A stretch of DNA of 64,000 nt from Vibrio sp. HI00D65 (GCF_001635455.1 NZ_LWEH01000608.1:124001-188000), one strand, 5' to 3'. Positions 50,180 to 60,046 are shown, counted from the first letter of the stretch. Program-made: numbers and translations. Notes: generated by a model not told the origin, from the sequence alone.

Positions 50180-53100
50180 GTGAATAATATAAATATTAAT
50201 CAATGTTTAACTCTACGAAATACCTCTAACAAAACAAAGAAAATAAACTTCAAGAAATCGACCTTAACCAAAGCGATTTTACCCCTTTTCACCGCTATTT
50301 TAATCGCAGGGTGCGGCAGTGATAATAACAGCGACAGCGGTACCGACACTGGCAGCAGTGATCTATACCCTGCTGCAGAAAACGAAGTGGTTATTTACTA
50401 CAAACGAGATGTTGCCGCAGCCAGCACTTCTGAATCGACTTACGACGGCTGGGGACTGCATCTGTGGAATGGCGAGGGCTGTACCAGTACAGATTTAGTC
50501 GGCATGGGGTTAAGTGAAACTGGTACCGATTGGAACAGCCCTTACGAATACAAAGGCATTAGTGATACCTACGGGGCCTACTATGTATTAAAGGTGGATC
50601 CCGATGCCGCTGACCCACATAGGTGTATGAACTTCATCTTACACAATGGTGATGAAAAAGCCTTTGGTAGCGCGAACTCAAAAGTTGAGCTAGATAAACT
50701 CGGTGAATCTCAAGGTGTGTTTGGTTTCTATGGCAGCAGCGAGTTGTACTACGAGCCTATCTCAGAACGACCAGTGAATATTGATGGTCAAAAAGCACAT
50801 TGGCTTGATGCAACGACCATAGGTTGGGAAGCAGCCAGCAATGCAGACTCTTTAAAACTCTTCTATGCATTGGATAAGAGCATCTCAATGAATGATGACA
50901 AAGAGATCATTGGTGGTACTGCGATTGAACTAGTAAAAGATGGCGAACTATCCTCGGAACTCAAAGTACGTTTCCGTCACTTAGCCAGCTTACCTGCGGT
51001 CGCGATTGACGTGGATAACCGTACGCTACGCACCATTTTAAAATCTCAGATCGTCGTCGTAGCTTACAATGCCGATGGCGATGTTATCTCTTCAACTGAG
51101 GTTCAAAAGCCTGGCGTGCTTGATGCGGTGTTTGCTAGCGAAGAGGCAGGTAATGCCATCAGTGAACCATTGGGGGCGATAGTAGATGGTGACTCTGCAA
51201 CCTTTAAACTTTGGGCTCCTACTGCACAAGATGTTGAACTCATTCTATACAGCGAAGACCTACAAAGCTCACAAGTCATACCGATGACAGAGAATACTGA
51301 AACGGGGATTTGGGCGACAGAAGCAGTGTCAAGCGCCGTGAACCAATACTACCGTTACCAAGTGAAGGTTTACCACCCAACCACTGGCAAAATAGAAAAT
51401 CGCCTTGTGACAGACCCTTACTCTCTCAGCTTGTCGAAGAACTCCGCATACTCTCAAGTCATTGACCTTGATGATGCATCCTTGATGCCTGATGGCTGGA
51501 CTGGCTACGTTCGTCCTATCGTCGAGAAAGACGAGGACCACGTTCTATACGAGTCACACCTGCGTGACTTTAGTTTCAGCGACAAGTTAGGTACTGCAAG
51601 CCTGAACGGAAAATACCTTGCACTTACAGAAGTCGATCGTGAGTCGGTCAAACATCTTCAAGCGCTGAAAGACGCCGGTTTAACCACTCTGCATATCTTA
51701 CCAGCTTTCGATATCGCTACCGTTGATGAAGATGAAGCAAGCCGCGTCGATATTACCGATACCGTTGGCAAACTGTGTGATGTAAAACCTGCCGCTGCCT
51801 TATGTGGTAATGAAAATGAAAACCGAACGATTGAGGATGTACTCGACGGCTATGACCCTTCAACAGGCGACGCACAAGCGTTAATTAACGACTTACGAAT
51901 GCTCGATAGCTTCAACTGGGGTTACGACCCATTCCATTACACCGTGCCTGAGGGAAGCTACGCGACGGATCCAAACGGATCTATGCGTATTCTTGAGTTC
52001 CGTCAGATGGTAAAGGCAACGCACGACATGGATCTCAAGCTGATCATGGACGTGGTATACAACCACACCAACGCATCTGGTGTGAATGATAAATCCGTAC
52101 TGGATAAGATCGTACCTGGGTACTACCACCGACTCAACGTGAATACTGGCGGCGTGGAAAACTCAACCTGTTGTGACAACACTGCGACAGAAAACCTGAT
52201 GATGGGTAAGTTAATGGTCGACTCGCTCAAGGTATGGGCTGACGACTATAAGGTGGACGGTTTCCGTTTTGACTTAATGGGCCATCAGCCAAAAGATGTG
52301 ATGGTCGAAGCGCTGGAAGAAGTACGTAAAATTGACCCGAATACCCTGTTCTACGGGGAAGGTTGGGACTTTGGTGAAGTCGCCAACAACGCTCGCTTCG
52401 ACCAAGCAAACCAAATCAACATGGCAGGTACAGAAATCGGTACATTCTCTGACCGTTTGCGTGATGCAGTTCGTGGCGGTAGCCCGTTCGATGGCGGTGT
52501 TGACTCAGAAGGGAATCACCCGCTTCGCTTAAATCAAGGCTTCGGTAACGCAGCTATCGCCAATGAAGAAACCAAGACAGATCAAGACTCCATCAACGGT
52601 CGTTTACACAACCAAGACCTTGTTCGCTTAGGGATGGCAGGTAACCTCGCAGAATACATGCTAATTGATTACAAAGGTGATACCAAACTGGGTAAAAACG
52701 TTGACTACAATGGCGCACCGGCGGGTTACACTAAGATGCCTTCAGAAAACATCTCTTACGTTTCAAAACACGACAACCAAACACTATGGGACAACAACGC
52801 ATACAAACTCGCAACTGGTACTAGCTCTGCAGACCGCGCTCGCATGCAGTCGGTATCGCTTTCTACCGTGATGTTGGGCCAAGGCATACCATTCATCCAT
52901 ATGGGTTCGGAACTGCTGCGCTCGAAGTCGATGCAGCGTGACTCCTACGATTCCGGTGACTGGTACAACCGTGTGTTATTCGATGGAACTGACAACAACT
53001 GGAATGTCGGCTTGCCTCGTGAGGACAAAGACGGAGCAAACTGGGATCTGATCAAAACCATCATTGCTGACCCAACGGCAAAACCAGACGCAGACGACAT

Positions 53101-53878
53101 CGAATTAACTAAGCAACAATTCCTAGAACTATTAAAGATCCGAAGCTCAAGTGAACTGTTCCGCTTAGATACAGCTGACGAAGTCATGAAGCGAGTCGAT
53201 TTCCGTAACGTTGGCGAAGACCAAGTCGAAGGCCTAATCGTGATGTCTATCGATGATGGTGTGTCTGCAGGTACAGACCTCGATCCAGCGAACGATGCGA
53301 TTGTCGCAGTTGTAAACTCAACCAATGAATCTCAATCGTTCAAAATCACAGGAGCGACAGGTTTTACTCTTCATGACGTTCAACAAAACTCGGCGGATGA
53401 CATAGTGAAAGGCGCAAGCTTTGCCAATGAATCATTCACAGTTCCAGCACTAACAACTGCTGTATTTGTACAAGCACAAAAGGGTGCTCAAAGCGCTGGT
53501 TTGCCGGTTGATAACTCAAACAAGGATGTATCTAGCATTCCTCCATACGGTCAAACAACCGTGTATGTGCGTGGTGACATGAATGGTTGGAACCCTGTTG
53601 ATGATTGGGCGATGAGCTTTGTTGCTAATGGGGTTTATTCTGTAACAGGCAATTTGGAAGCGGGTAACTATGGCTTCAAGTTTGCAGATGCTGATTGGAA
53701 AACACCTAACTTTGGTTGCGACTCTATAGAACTTACTGATGGATCAATCAACCTAGGGACTGATGGTAACTGCCAACTAAGCGTAACAGAAGCTGGAACC
53801 TACACATTCACCTTGAATGCGATTCACGAGCTAGATGACGACGTAGATGGTCCAGTTGTTTCGGTCACTAAGCAGTAA
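50180..53878 (+). CDS. pulA: Surface lipoprotein type I pullulanase
   Basis: This enzyme cleaves alpha-1,6 links in pullulan and branched starch at the cell surface. The start is uncertain: GTG 50180 is used here, and TTG 50120 opens the frame; both give an unusually long N-region before lipobox LIAGC (about Cys44). Of roughly 1,232 residues, order is: an Asp/Ser-rich linker, a PUD-type starch-binding domain (VVIYYKRD; WGLHLWNGEGC), an N1-like domain, CBM48 (FKLWAPTAQDVELILYSED), GH13 with FNWGYDPFHYTVPEGSY (pullulanase signature), DVVYNHTNASG, DGFRFDLMGHQP, GEGWDFGE and SKHDNQTLWDN, then a C-terminal extra domain (about 1130-1232, VYVRGDMNGWNPVDDW) of SusE/CBM type. Confidence 0.95.
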   Translation: MNNININQCLTLRNTSNKTKKINFKKSTLTKAILPLFTAILIAGCGSDNNSDSGTDTGSSDLYPAAENEVVIYYKRDVAAASTSESTYDGWGLHLWNGEGCTSTDLVGMGLSETGTDWNSPYEYKGISDTYGAYYVLKVDPDAADPHRCMNFILHNGDEKAFGSANSKVELDKLGESQGVFGFYGSSELYYEPISERPVNIDGQKAHWLDATTIGWEAASNADSLKLFYALDKSISMNDDKEIIGGTAIELVKDGELSSELKVRFRHLASLPAVAIDVDNRTLRTILKSQIVVVAYNADGDVISSTEVQKPGVLDAVFASEEAGNAISEPLGAIVDGDSATFKLWAPTAQDVELILYSEDLQSSQVIPMTENTETGIWATEAVSSAVNQYYRYQVKVYHPTTGKIENRLVTDPYSLSLSKNSAYSQVIDLDDASLMPDGWTGYVRPIVEKDEDHVLYESHLRDFSFSDKLGTASLNGKYLALTEVDRESVKHLQALKDAGLTTLHILPAFDIATVDEDEASRVDITDTVGKLCDVKPAAALCGNENENRTIEDVLDGYDPSTGDAQALINDLRMLDSFNWGYDPFHYTVPEGSYATDPNGSMRILEFRQMVKATHDMDLKLIMDVVYNHTNASGVNDKSVLDKIVPGYYHRLNVNTGGVENSTCCDNTATENLMMGKLMVDSLKVWADDYKVDGFRFDLMGHQPKDVMVEALEEVRKIDPNTLFYGEGWDFGEVANNARFDQANQINMAGTEIGTFSDRLRDAVRGGSPFDGGVDSEGNHPLRLNQGFGNAAIANEETKTDQDSINGRLHNQDLVRLGMAGNLAEYMLIDYKGDTKLGKNVDYNGAPAGYTKMPSENISYVSKHDNQTLWDNNAYKLATGTSSADRARMQSVSLSTVMLGQGIPFIHMGSELLRSKSMQRDSYDSGDWYNRVLFDGTDNNWNVGLPREDKDGANWDLIKTIIADPTAKPDADDIELTKQQFLELLKIRSSSELFRLDTADEVMKRVDFRNVGEDQVEGLIVMSIDDGVSAGTDLDPANDAIVAVVNSTNESQSFKITGATGFTLHDVQQNSADDIVKGASFANESFTVPALTTAVFVQAQKGAQSAGLPVDNSNKDVSSIPPYGQTTVYVRGDMNGWNPVDDWAMSFVANGVYSVTGNLEAGNYGFKFADADWKTPNFGCDSIELTDGSINLGTDGNCQLSVTEAGTYTFTLNAIHELDDDVDGPVVSVTKQ

Positions 53879-53937
53879 ATCTGAAAGGATCGAAGCTAAG
53901 TAACAGCTAATAAAAAAACCAGCGAAAGCTAGCCTTT

Positions 53938-53961
53938 GGGAGGCGTCAGTCTCCCTTTTTT
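53938..53961 (+). terminator. Intrinsic terminator of pulA
   Basis: GGGAG (53938-53942) pairs with CTCCC (53951-53955), followed by six T. Confidence 0.8.
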
Positions 53962-54322
53962 ATGCCCCCAACAAACACCAACCTAAAAATGCCCTCTCTA
54001 CTACCCGTGAGTCACATTCAACTTTTAATGATCGACTCACCTCTTACGTTCTAGATAGAACACCTCTTCTTCATCTGTACTGCAAATTTCAGACCAAATA
54101 ACCGTAAGTCACTGTATTTGAATTAAATATATAAAATAGAGAAGAGAGACCTTATAGAGACCAAAGCTATTTACACATGGCGATGGGGCCAGAGAGTATA
54201 ACGTCACTAAAGACCGTATTTAATAAAGTCGACGGCGCATGAGATTCGACAGTATTCATAAACTCGCTTGTTTCGAGCTAATTGATTTTAACCAATGTGA
54301 CTATTGCATTTGTGCTGGCAAT
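53962..54322. other. Gene-free stretch between pulA and malM terminators
   Basis: About 360 bases between convergent transcription units. I see no ORF with a ribosome site, no repeat and no promoter of note. Confidence 0.45.
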
Positions 54323-54345
54323 AAAAAAGGACCCTATTGGGGTCC
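54323..54345 (-). terminator. Intrinsic terminator of lamB-malM
   Basis: GGACC (54329-54333) pairs with GGTCC (54341-54345). On the minus strand six T follow (54328-54323). It lies 34 bases past the malM stop. Confidence 0.85.
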
Positions 54346-54378
54346 CTTCTCTTAAACCAGACTTTGTTACTGTATCAG

Positions 54379-55227
54379 TTACTTTTTATTGACTGCTTTC
54401 ACAAAGACTTCTTGTACACCTTCAATGCCTAGTGCTTTCGCTTCATCTAATAGGCCCAAAGCTTTTGGAATATTGTCTGCTTCGACAGCGGCTTTAATCG
54501 CATTATGGTAGTAAGTTTGTGTCTCTGGCTGAATTTTTTCTATTGTTAGCTTCTTGCTTTCAATAACAGGAATTTCAGGAGCTGATGCAGATTTTGAAGG
54601 TTTAGTTAACCCACTAAAGAAACCCTCACGTTTTATTGCAACTCTAACTTCACCAATATCAACATGCTTCGCTTTAGGATCATCAATAGCAGGAACAACA
54701 TTTCGCTTGGCAATAGCCATTGCTTTGGCTGGATGCAATAGTTGGGTAGTTTGTGTTAAATCTTGTTTAGTAGTGTAAATAACACCATAAATACGAGTGG
54801 TACTCATCGGTAGATTCAATTCAACTTCACCAAATAGAACATCACCCTTTATAAAGTCATTTTTATCATAATCAAAAAAGGATGAGTCGTAATTTCGCAA
54901 TAATTTAAAATTTTGATCATAAATGGCTAAATTTGGAGAAAATACCTCTAAGCGTTTAACCATACCCGACAGTTCTATTATGACCTGAGGCTCAGAAACA
55001 TCAAAAGAAAAACCAGCCACTGGTCCCATTATGTCTATGCTATTTAAAATCTGAGAATCTTCAGAAAAGTGAATAGAAAAGCTTGATGGGACGCCAACTT
55101 GATTCCAACTAATTTGCTCCACCGTAGAGATACTTGCTTGGCCCGAGCTCGAAAAAGAAAAATCTTGGTGGCTCGCACAACCAAATAAAACGGTCGCCCC
55201 AATTAGAATCGATACTATTTTTTTCAT
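54379..55227 (-). CDS. malM: MalM-family periplasmic lipoprotein
   Basis: This 282-residue protein has a lipoprotein signal (MKKIVSILIGATVLFGC, lipobox LFGC, Cys17), a beta-rich domain (about 35-160) and a helical C-terminal part (YHNAIKAAVEADNIPKALGLLDEAKALGI). MalM is encoded after lamB in E. coli as well; its role in maltodextrin use is not fully understood. It lies 73 bases after lamB. An imperfect stem (AGTAGCTAGCTT with AAGCTGGCTGCTG) in that gap may reduce malM expression relative to lamB. Confidence 0.88.
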   Translation of the reverse strand: MKKIVSILIGATVLFGCASHQDFSFSSSGQASISTVEQISWNQVGVPSSFSIHFSEDSQILNSIDIMGPVAGFSFDVSEPQVIIELSGMVKRLEVFSPNLAIYDQNFKLLRNYDSSFFDYDKNDFIKGDVLFGEVELNLPMSTTRIYGVIYTTKQDLTQTTQLLHPAKAMAIAKRNVVPAIDDPKAKHVDIGEVRVAIKREGFFSGLTKPSKSASAPEIPVIESKKLTIEKIQPETQTYYHNAIKAAVEADNIPKALGLLDEAKALGIEGVQEVFVKAVNKK

Positions 55228-55300
55228 TCACTTATCCCTTGTAATACAGCAGCCAGCTTGTAAGCTAGCTACTGTTTTTTATTCATGACTAAATTCTAGA

Positions 55301-56647
55301 TTACCACCAAGCTTCAACTTGCGCACCGAACATTAAGTCATTGTTATCAATGGCTTTATCACCACTGTAACTAGATGCAAAAACTCGAATTGCAGGTCGA
55401 GCCCAGAAATTTGAACCTGCTTGCCATTGTTGAGCAATTGTAACTTTCGTTAAGTCTTCTTTATCAGCCCAAGGGTATTCATCTTGGTGGTAGCCAAGCT
55501 CTAGAATAGTGCTCATTGTTTCAGACCATTTGTAGCCAGGACGAACAACAACACTCATAGCTTTGCCATCGCTGTTGCCATTGCCGTCATCCAACAACTG
55601 AGCATAAACGAACGAGTAACCAAAATTCCATTTTTCAGCTTCGATTACACCCCAATCGATTAGACGTAAAGACTCTCGTCCTTCCTGCCCTAACTCCATG
55701 TTGTATGAATCACCTGCATGATTACCTACGAAACCAGCCCAAGCATAACCTTCAGTTGCATACTGAATGACAGCTTTGTTAAAGCCCATGCTATGGCCTT
55801 GAGTGTGTTCAGCTGTAAGGAAAAAGCCTGCTTTATCTAGACCATAATCACCTGAATTACCAATACCGCCGTCAATTGCATCACTTTGTACATCTGTATG
55901 AGAAGGGTCTGCAGCCATTAAAATGAACTCCATACTACCCTTGTCATTTGTTTCAATACCTGTCAAGCGAAGGTCGATTGAATTAGCTGTTGAGTAAACT
56001 TGTGTACCCTCAAGTGGCTGTCTTTCATCTTCAGGTGTCGATGGATCATCTGCAGTTAGTAATGGAGCCTTCCATTTATGCTGAACAACTGCAGCATGAA
56101 GCTTCGCAAAACCCAAATCAATGTTTTCAACACCGGCACCAGCACCAGAGTTATTTACGTAGTACATATCCATAATATGAACATCTTTACGTCCGTAATA
56201 ACGTTCACCAGCCCAAATGCTCATGCCGTTTGCCATAGTGTAGTCAGCCCAAGCTTCACGGAAAGAAGCTCTCTCACCAGACCATGGGTCATCAGGATCT
56301 GTACCGATACTTTGGAACGAATTACCACGCCCATCTAAGCCAGCATTCTCATACGTGCCAAATGCCATTAGAGTATGAATATTGAATGCATCGCCGTCTG
56401 AACTCTCCCAAATCTTGTTTACGCCAAGAGAAAGTTCTGCATAGTTATCACACTCATCGCCTAAACGACCAACTGCATGCCCAAATGTAGTAGGGCCACC
56501 ATTACCATAACAATATTGCGAACCACCATCAGCATTCATGCCGAAGCCTGCGCGCATATATCCATGAAAATCAACTTCGGCAGCAAAAGCTGAACCAGCC
56601 ATCAATGTCGAAGCCACTGCAGCGGCAATCAAACTTACTTTTTTCAT
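55301..56647 (-). CDS. lamB: Maltoporin LamB
   Basis: This outer-membrane 18-stranded trimeric porin is for maltodextrins. The start is ATG 56647 with GGAG six bases upstream; the frame opens four codons earlier. The 448 residues have signal peptide MKKVSLIAAAVASTLMAGSAFA, then VDFHGYMRAGFGMNADGG, the LamB N-terminus. WAGERYYGRKDVHIMDMYYVNNSGAGAGVENID is the conserved strand/loop with greasy-slide aromatics, and the C-terminal strand ends FGAQVEAWW with terminal aromatic Trp. It is divergent from glgX, with a dense MalT-box cluster in between, and is followed by malM. Confidence 0.97.
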   Translation of the reverse strand: MKKVSLIAAAVASTLMAGSAFAAEVDFHGYMRAGFGMNADGGSQYCYGNGGPTTFGHAVGRLGDECDNYAELSLGVNKIWESSDGDAFNIHTLMAFGTYENAGLDGRGNSFQSIGTDPDDPWSGERASFREAWADYTMANGMSIWAGERYYGRKDVHIMDMYYVNNSGAGAGVENIDLGFAKLHAAVVQHKWKAPLLTADDPSTPEDERQPLEGTQVYSTANSIDLRLTGIETNDKGSMEFILMAADPSHTDVQSDAIDGGIGNSGDYGLDKAGFFLTAEHTQGHSMGFNKAVIQYATEGYAWAGFVGNHAGDSYNMELGQEGRESLRLIDWGVIEAEKWNFGYSFVYAQLLDDGNGNSDGKAMSVVVRPGYKWSETMSTILELGYHQDEYPWADKEDLTKVTIAQQWQAGSNFWARPAIRVFASSYSGDKAIDNNDLMFGAQVEAWW

Positions 56648-57080
56648 TCTTAACTCCATTAAGGACGATTTATTTTAGGTTTTTATATTTTGCTCTCTTG
56701 CGGCAACCAAAGGCAGTTATGGTAGTCGTAAGATAGAGAGGTTCAGGGTTTCCCCTGATTCGTTTCAACGGGGTCAATATTAAGAGGGGATGACAAGTTT
56801 GACTTCCTCCACCCCCAACTAAATTAAGGGGGAGTAGAGGGGAGTAGAAAATATACAGAATGGTGTTTTAAAGAGGTGGATCACTTAATCTAGGAGGAGT
56901 AGACAGCACGAAGATCTAATTATTCAGCATAAGTGCGATCTACTTCAAATATATAATTTGAACTTCATCGATCAATTATTTTTTTAACCGTAATTAATCT
57001 GTGAAGATGCTTGACCTTACTGTGACAAAGCCTTTTACTAATAGTTCACTGATGTTGATAAACGAACAAGAAATCAAGCA
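56648..57080. promoter_or_regulatory. Divergent control region of lamB-malM and glgX
   Basis: These 433 bases hold at least five MalT-box-like elements (56786-56903). No terminator or ORF of note is present. glgX has a poor ribosome site. Confidence 0.6.
56786..56903. promoter_or_regulatory. MalT-box cluster between lamB and glgX
   Basis: Elements are GGGGATGACA (56786-56795, plus, 8/10 to GGGGA(T/G)GAGG); GGGGTGGAGG on the minus strand (56815-56806, 9/10); two head-to-tail copies of GGGGAGTAGA (56829-56838 and 56839-56848, plus, 8/10 each); and GGAGGAGTAGA (56893-56903, plus). Mixed orientation suits activation of both divergent promoters. Confidence 0.7.
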
Positions 57081-59060
57081 ATGACTAGAACGCTCGCTCG
57101 CCCTTATCCGCTAGGCGCAACGCTAGGTAACACTGGCTGCAACTTCTCTATTTATTCTCCGGACTGTAAATCTCTCTCACTCGCTCTTTTTGATGAGAAC
57201 GATGAATTCACAGCTTATAAATTGGACAATGAATACGCTGATATTCGATATGTATTTATCGAAGGTATTAAGGCGGGGCAAAAATACGGTTTTATTGCAG
57301 AAACAGATAATGGTCCAATATTACTTTCTGACCCTTATGCGAAAGCAATAAGCGAGCCGCTACACTACACCACGCCTTATAGTAATGAGAAAAGCTTTAC
57401 GATGGCAAAGTGTGTCGTTGTTGATGATGCCTTCGATTGGCAAGACGTCGAAAAACCACGAATTAGCCGTGAAGAGACCGTTCTATTTGAAACGCATGTT
57501 AAAGGCTTATCTCAACTTCACCCTGAAGTAGCCAGTAATACCAAAGGCCGTTATCTGGGGTTAGTGAGCCCAGAGATGCTTGCATTCTATAAGCAACAAA
57601 ACATCAACTCTCTACAGCTTTTACCCATTGCGGCCTGCATGCACGAACCGCACCTGCTTGATATGGATAAAGTGAACTATTGGGGCTACAACCCTTATTT
57701 GTTCATGGTGCCTGACCCTCGCTATGCAGAAAAAGACGCCGTCACAGAGCTCAAGACAGCTATTCGTGAGCTGCACCGCAATGGTATCGAGGTGATCTTA
57801 GATGTGGTGTACAACCACACAGCAGAAGGCGGCGAAGGCGGAACAACCTTCAACCTAAAAGCATTAGATAGCCGTACGTATATTAAGCACGGCTGTCATT
57901 ACGCAAACTTCACCGGTTGTGGGAATACAGTCGACCTCACCCACCAGCCAGCACTTAACCTAGTGATGGACACGCTTCGTTATTGGGTAAGCGAATTCCA
58001 AGTCGATGGCTTCCGTTTTGACTTGGCAGCCACATTGGGACGCGAAGGAGACAACTACAACCCTGAGGCCGCTTTCTTCAAAGCCGTGGCTCAAGACCCA
58101 GTGCTTAAAGAGACCAAATTAATCGCAGAACCATGGGATATCGGCCCTAATGGCTACCAAGTAGGTAACTTTCCGTTTGGTTGGAACGAATGTAACGACA
58201 AACTGAGAGACATTACACGTAGCTTCTGGCGCGGCGATCAAGGCTACCTTAAAGAGTTTGCAACGCGCCTAATGGGCTCTCGTGATATCTACAGTGCCGC
58301 GCACTGGCCTTACAAACTCACCGTCAACTACATCACTTACCATGATGGCTTCACCATGCAAGACCTTGTCTCGTACAAGCACAAGCACAATGAAGAAAAT
58401 GGAGAAAGTAACCGTGATGGACATGGTGACAACCGCTCTGAAAACTACGGTGTAGAGGGTGAAACCGAAAACCTGTTGGTTATCGCGACTCGTGAAAAGC
58501 AGAAACGCAACTTCATGGCGAGCCTGCTGTTTGCTTTCGGTATCCCACACATTCTGACGGCAGACGTGTTATCCCATACTCAAAAAGGCAACAACAACGC
58601 TTACTGCCAAGATAGCGAGACGAGTTGGCTGAACTGGGAAGATTCCGAGCGCAAGACCTACTTCAAAACTTGGTTATCTGAGATGATCGCCGCACGACAG
58701 CATTACATGGTGCCTTTTATCAAAGCGTTCAGTGGCGAAAAACGCAACTCTAACCGTATATTCTGGAGCCGTGTTGATGGAACGCTGATGGAGCATGATG
58801 ATTGGAATCGCTTAAGCTCTGTGGCACTGCACCTTGGTATAGGTAAAGATGGCGACGAACTGATTTATCTCATCAACCAAACCAATGCCCCAGCACGTTT
58901 CAGCTTACCCAATGATCGTGAACAAAACTGGGTAACGATATGTGATACCAACCTAAGAAATATAAAACCAGGTCACGCTGAAGGGGAAATGTTGCTCTCA
59001 CCTATATCGATGGCGATTTTGCACTACTCACCAAACAAAACTGAGTTAAGTGAAAGTTAA
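57081..59060 (+). CDS. glgX: Glycogen debranching enzyme GlgX (isoamylase type)
   Basis: This cytoplasmic enzyme hydrolyses alpha-1,6 branches in phosphorylase-limit glycogen or imported branched dextrins. The 659 residues match E. coli GlgX (657). An N-terminal CBM48 (PLGATLGNTGCNFSIYSPDCKSLSLALFDEND) is followed by GH13 motifs YWGYNPYLFMVPDPRYA, DVVYNHTAEGGEGG (I), DGFRFDLAATLGRE (II, nucleophile Asp), LIAEPWDIGPNGYQVGNFPFGWNE (III, Glu) and TYHDGFTMQDLVSYKHKHNEENGE (IV). GlgX here is divergent from lamB under candidate MalT boxes, not in a glg operon. Weak ribosome site (AACAAGAAATCAAGCA). Confidence 0.94.
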   Translation: MTRTLARPYPLGATLGNTGCNFSIYSPDCKSLSLALFDENDEFTAYKLDNEYADIRYVFIEGIKAGQKYGFIAETDNGPILLSDPYAKAISEPLHYTTPYSNEKSFTMAKCVVVDDAFDWQDVEKPRISREETVLFETHVKGLSQLHPEVASNTKGRYLGLVSPEMLAFYKQQNINSLQLLPIAACMHEPHLLDMDKVNYWGYNPYLFMVPDPRYAEKDAVTELKTAIRELHRNGIEVILDVVYNHTAEGGEGGTTFNLKALDSRTYIKHGCHYANFTGCGNTVDLTHQPALNLVMDTLRYWVSEFQVDGFRFDLAATLGREGDNYNPEAAFFKAVAQDPVLKETKLIAEPWDIGPNGYQVGNFPFGWNECNDKLRDITRSFWRGDQGYLKEFATRLMGSRDIYSAAHWPYKLTVNYITYHDGFTMQDLVSYKHKHNEENGESNRDGHGDNRSENYGVEGETENLLVIATREKQKRNFMASLLFAFGIPHILTADVLSHTQKGNNNAYCQDSETSWLNWEDSERKTYFKTWLSEMIAARQHYMVPFIKAFSGEKRNSNRIFWSRVDGTLMEHDDWNRLSSVALHLGIGKDGDELIYLINQTNAPARFSLPNDREQNWVTICDTNLRNIKPGHAEGEMLLSPISMAILHYSPNKTELSES

Positions 59061-59092
59061 CCCCGCTCAATAAAAAAGCAAAAACCATAAAA

Positions 59093-59120
59093 GCCAGCAA
59101 TATTTCCAGCTGGCTTTTTT
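59093..59120 (+). terminator. Intrinsic terminator of glgX
   Basis: GCCAGC (59093-59098) pairs with GCTGGC (59109-59114), followed by six T. Confidence 0.88.
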
Positions 59121-59493
59121 GTTAGCTGAATATCACAAAACTCATTCTTTTATATAAAATCATTTACATCTATGTGATTACTCAAACTTTTTAGTATGGT
59201 CGTACTATAAAAATGAACCTATCACGTCTTTGGATATCATAGGAATAAATCAACTGTGCATTGTGACAAAGCGCTCTCAGAACGTTTTGTCGCAAATGCT
59301 ATGGCTTATCGAAATGGTAAGGACGCCGACTCTTCTCGCACGCAAACTAAAAATAGACCAACGTCACTACTGCATTCCTTTGTACTCATGTCAGCAATTG
59401 ATTGCTGTGTTGTATGTGAATGCGCGCTTGCATATCAGTCAGAGTATTCTGCGCATGATCTGAGATTACACCGAAGTCTCACTGTCTAACTGA

Positions 59494-60006
59494 CTGCTTC
59501 AGCACCAGTTGAGTAGTAAAGACCTGATGACGCAACTAGACAATTAGAGTCGCTTCAATCTTGCATTGGAAAACTACGCCAACCAACCAGAAACCTATAT
59601 AGCTCTACTCGATATAGATAATTTTGATCACTTAAACCGAGCTTATGGTGAAACCTTCGGTGACAATATGAACAAGCTGACAGCAGAAGCACTGCGCTCA
59701 TACTTTCCGAAGCCTAAAGAGCTATGCCTTGCTCGTATTGGAGGTAAAGAGTTCGCGGTTTTATTCCAAGCAAACGACGCTAACGACGCCAAACTCCAAC
59801 TAGACGAGTGCCGAATCGGCGTAGCAGAGAAAGCGATTGTGACGCCAGACATCAGCCTCTCTTTAGGCGTAAGTGTCGGTTTTTCTCAAATAGAGGGAGA
59901 GCCAGATACAGCCCTAGCACTTGCTGAGCAAGCAAAGCTTATCGCTCAACAACTTGGAAAAAACCGAGTTAAAGGCCACATCAGGGCAGTTGCAAAGGCC
60001 TCGTAA
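59494..60006 (+). pseudogene. Broken GGDEF-domain gene (in-frame TAG, GGKEF active loop)
   Basis: The frame reads LLQHQLSSKDLMTQLDN-stop-SRFNLALENYANQPETYIALLDIDNFDHLNRAYGE. The canonical GGDEF opening (D-x-LTxLxNR) is cut by TAG at 59545-59547, where Arg is expected. Downstream the domain continues without interruption to 60006, with the metal-site Asp in LLDIDNFDHLNRAYG. The active loop reads RIGGKEFAVLF, Lys replacing the acidic residue of GG(D/E)EF. No ribosome site follows the stop. Upstream, another frame (59256-59489, GTG start) may be the shifted N-terminal part. A terminator is kept at 60047-60085, so the loss is recent. Confidence 0.75.
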
Positions 60007-60046
60007 GTTGCCAAAACAAATCCCTTACTCGGATACCGATGAAAAC

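Noticed and set aside
59256..59489. 77-codon plus-strand ORF as a separate gene
   Set aside because: It is low in recognisable features and directly precedes the GGDEF remnant in a shifted frame. It is better read as a possible detached N-terminus.
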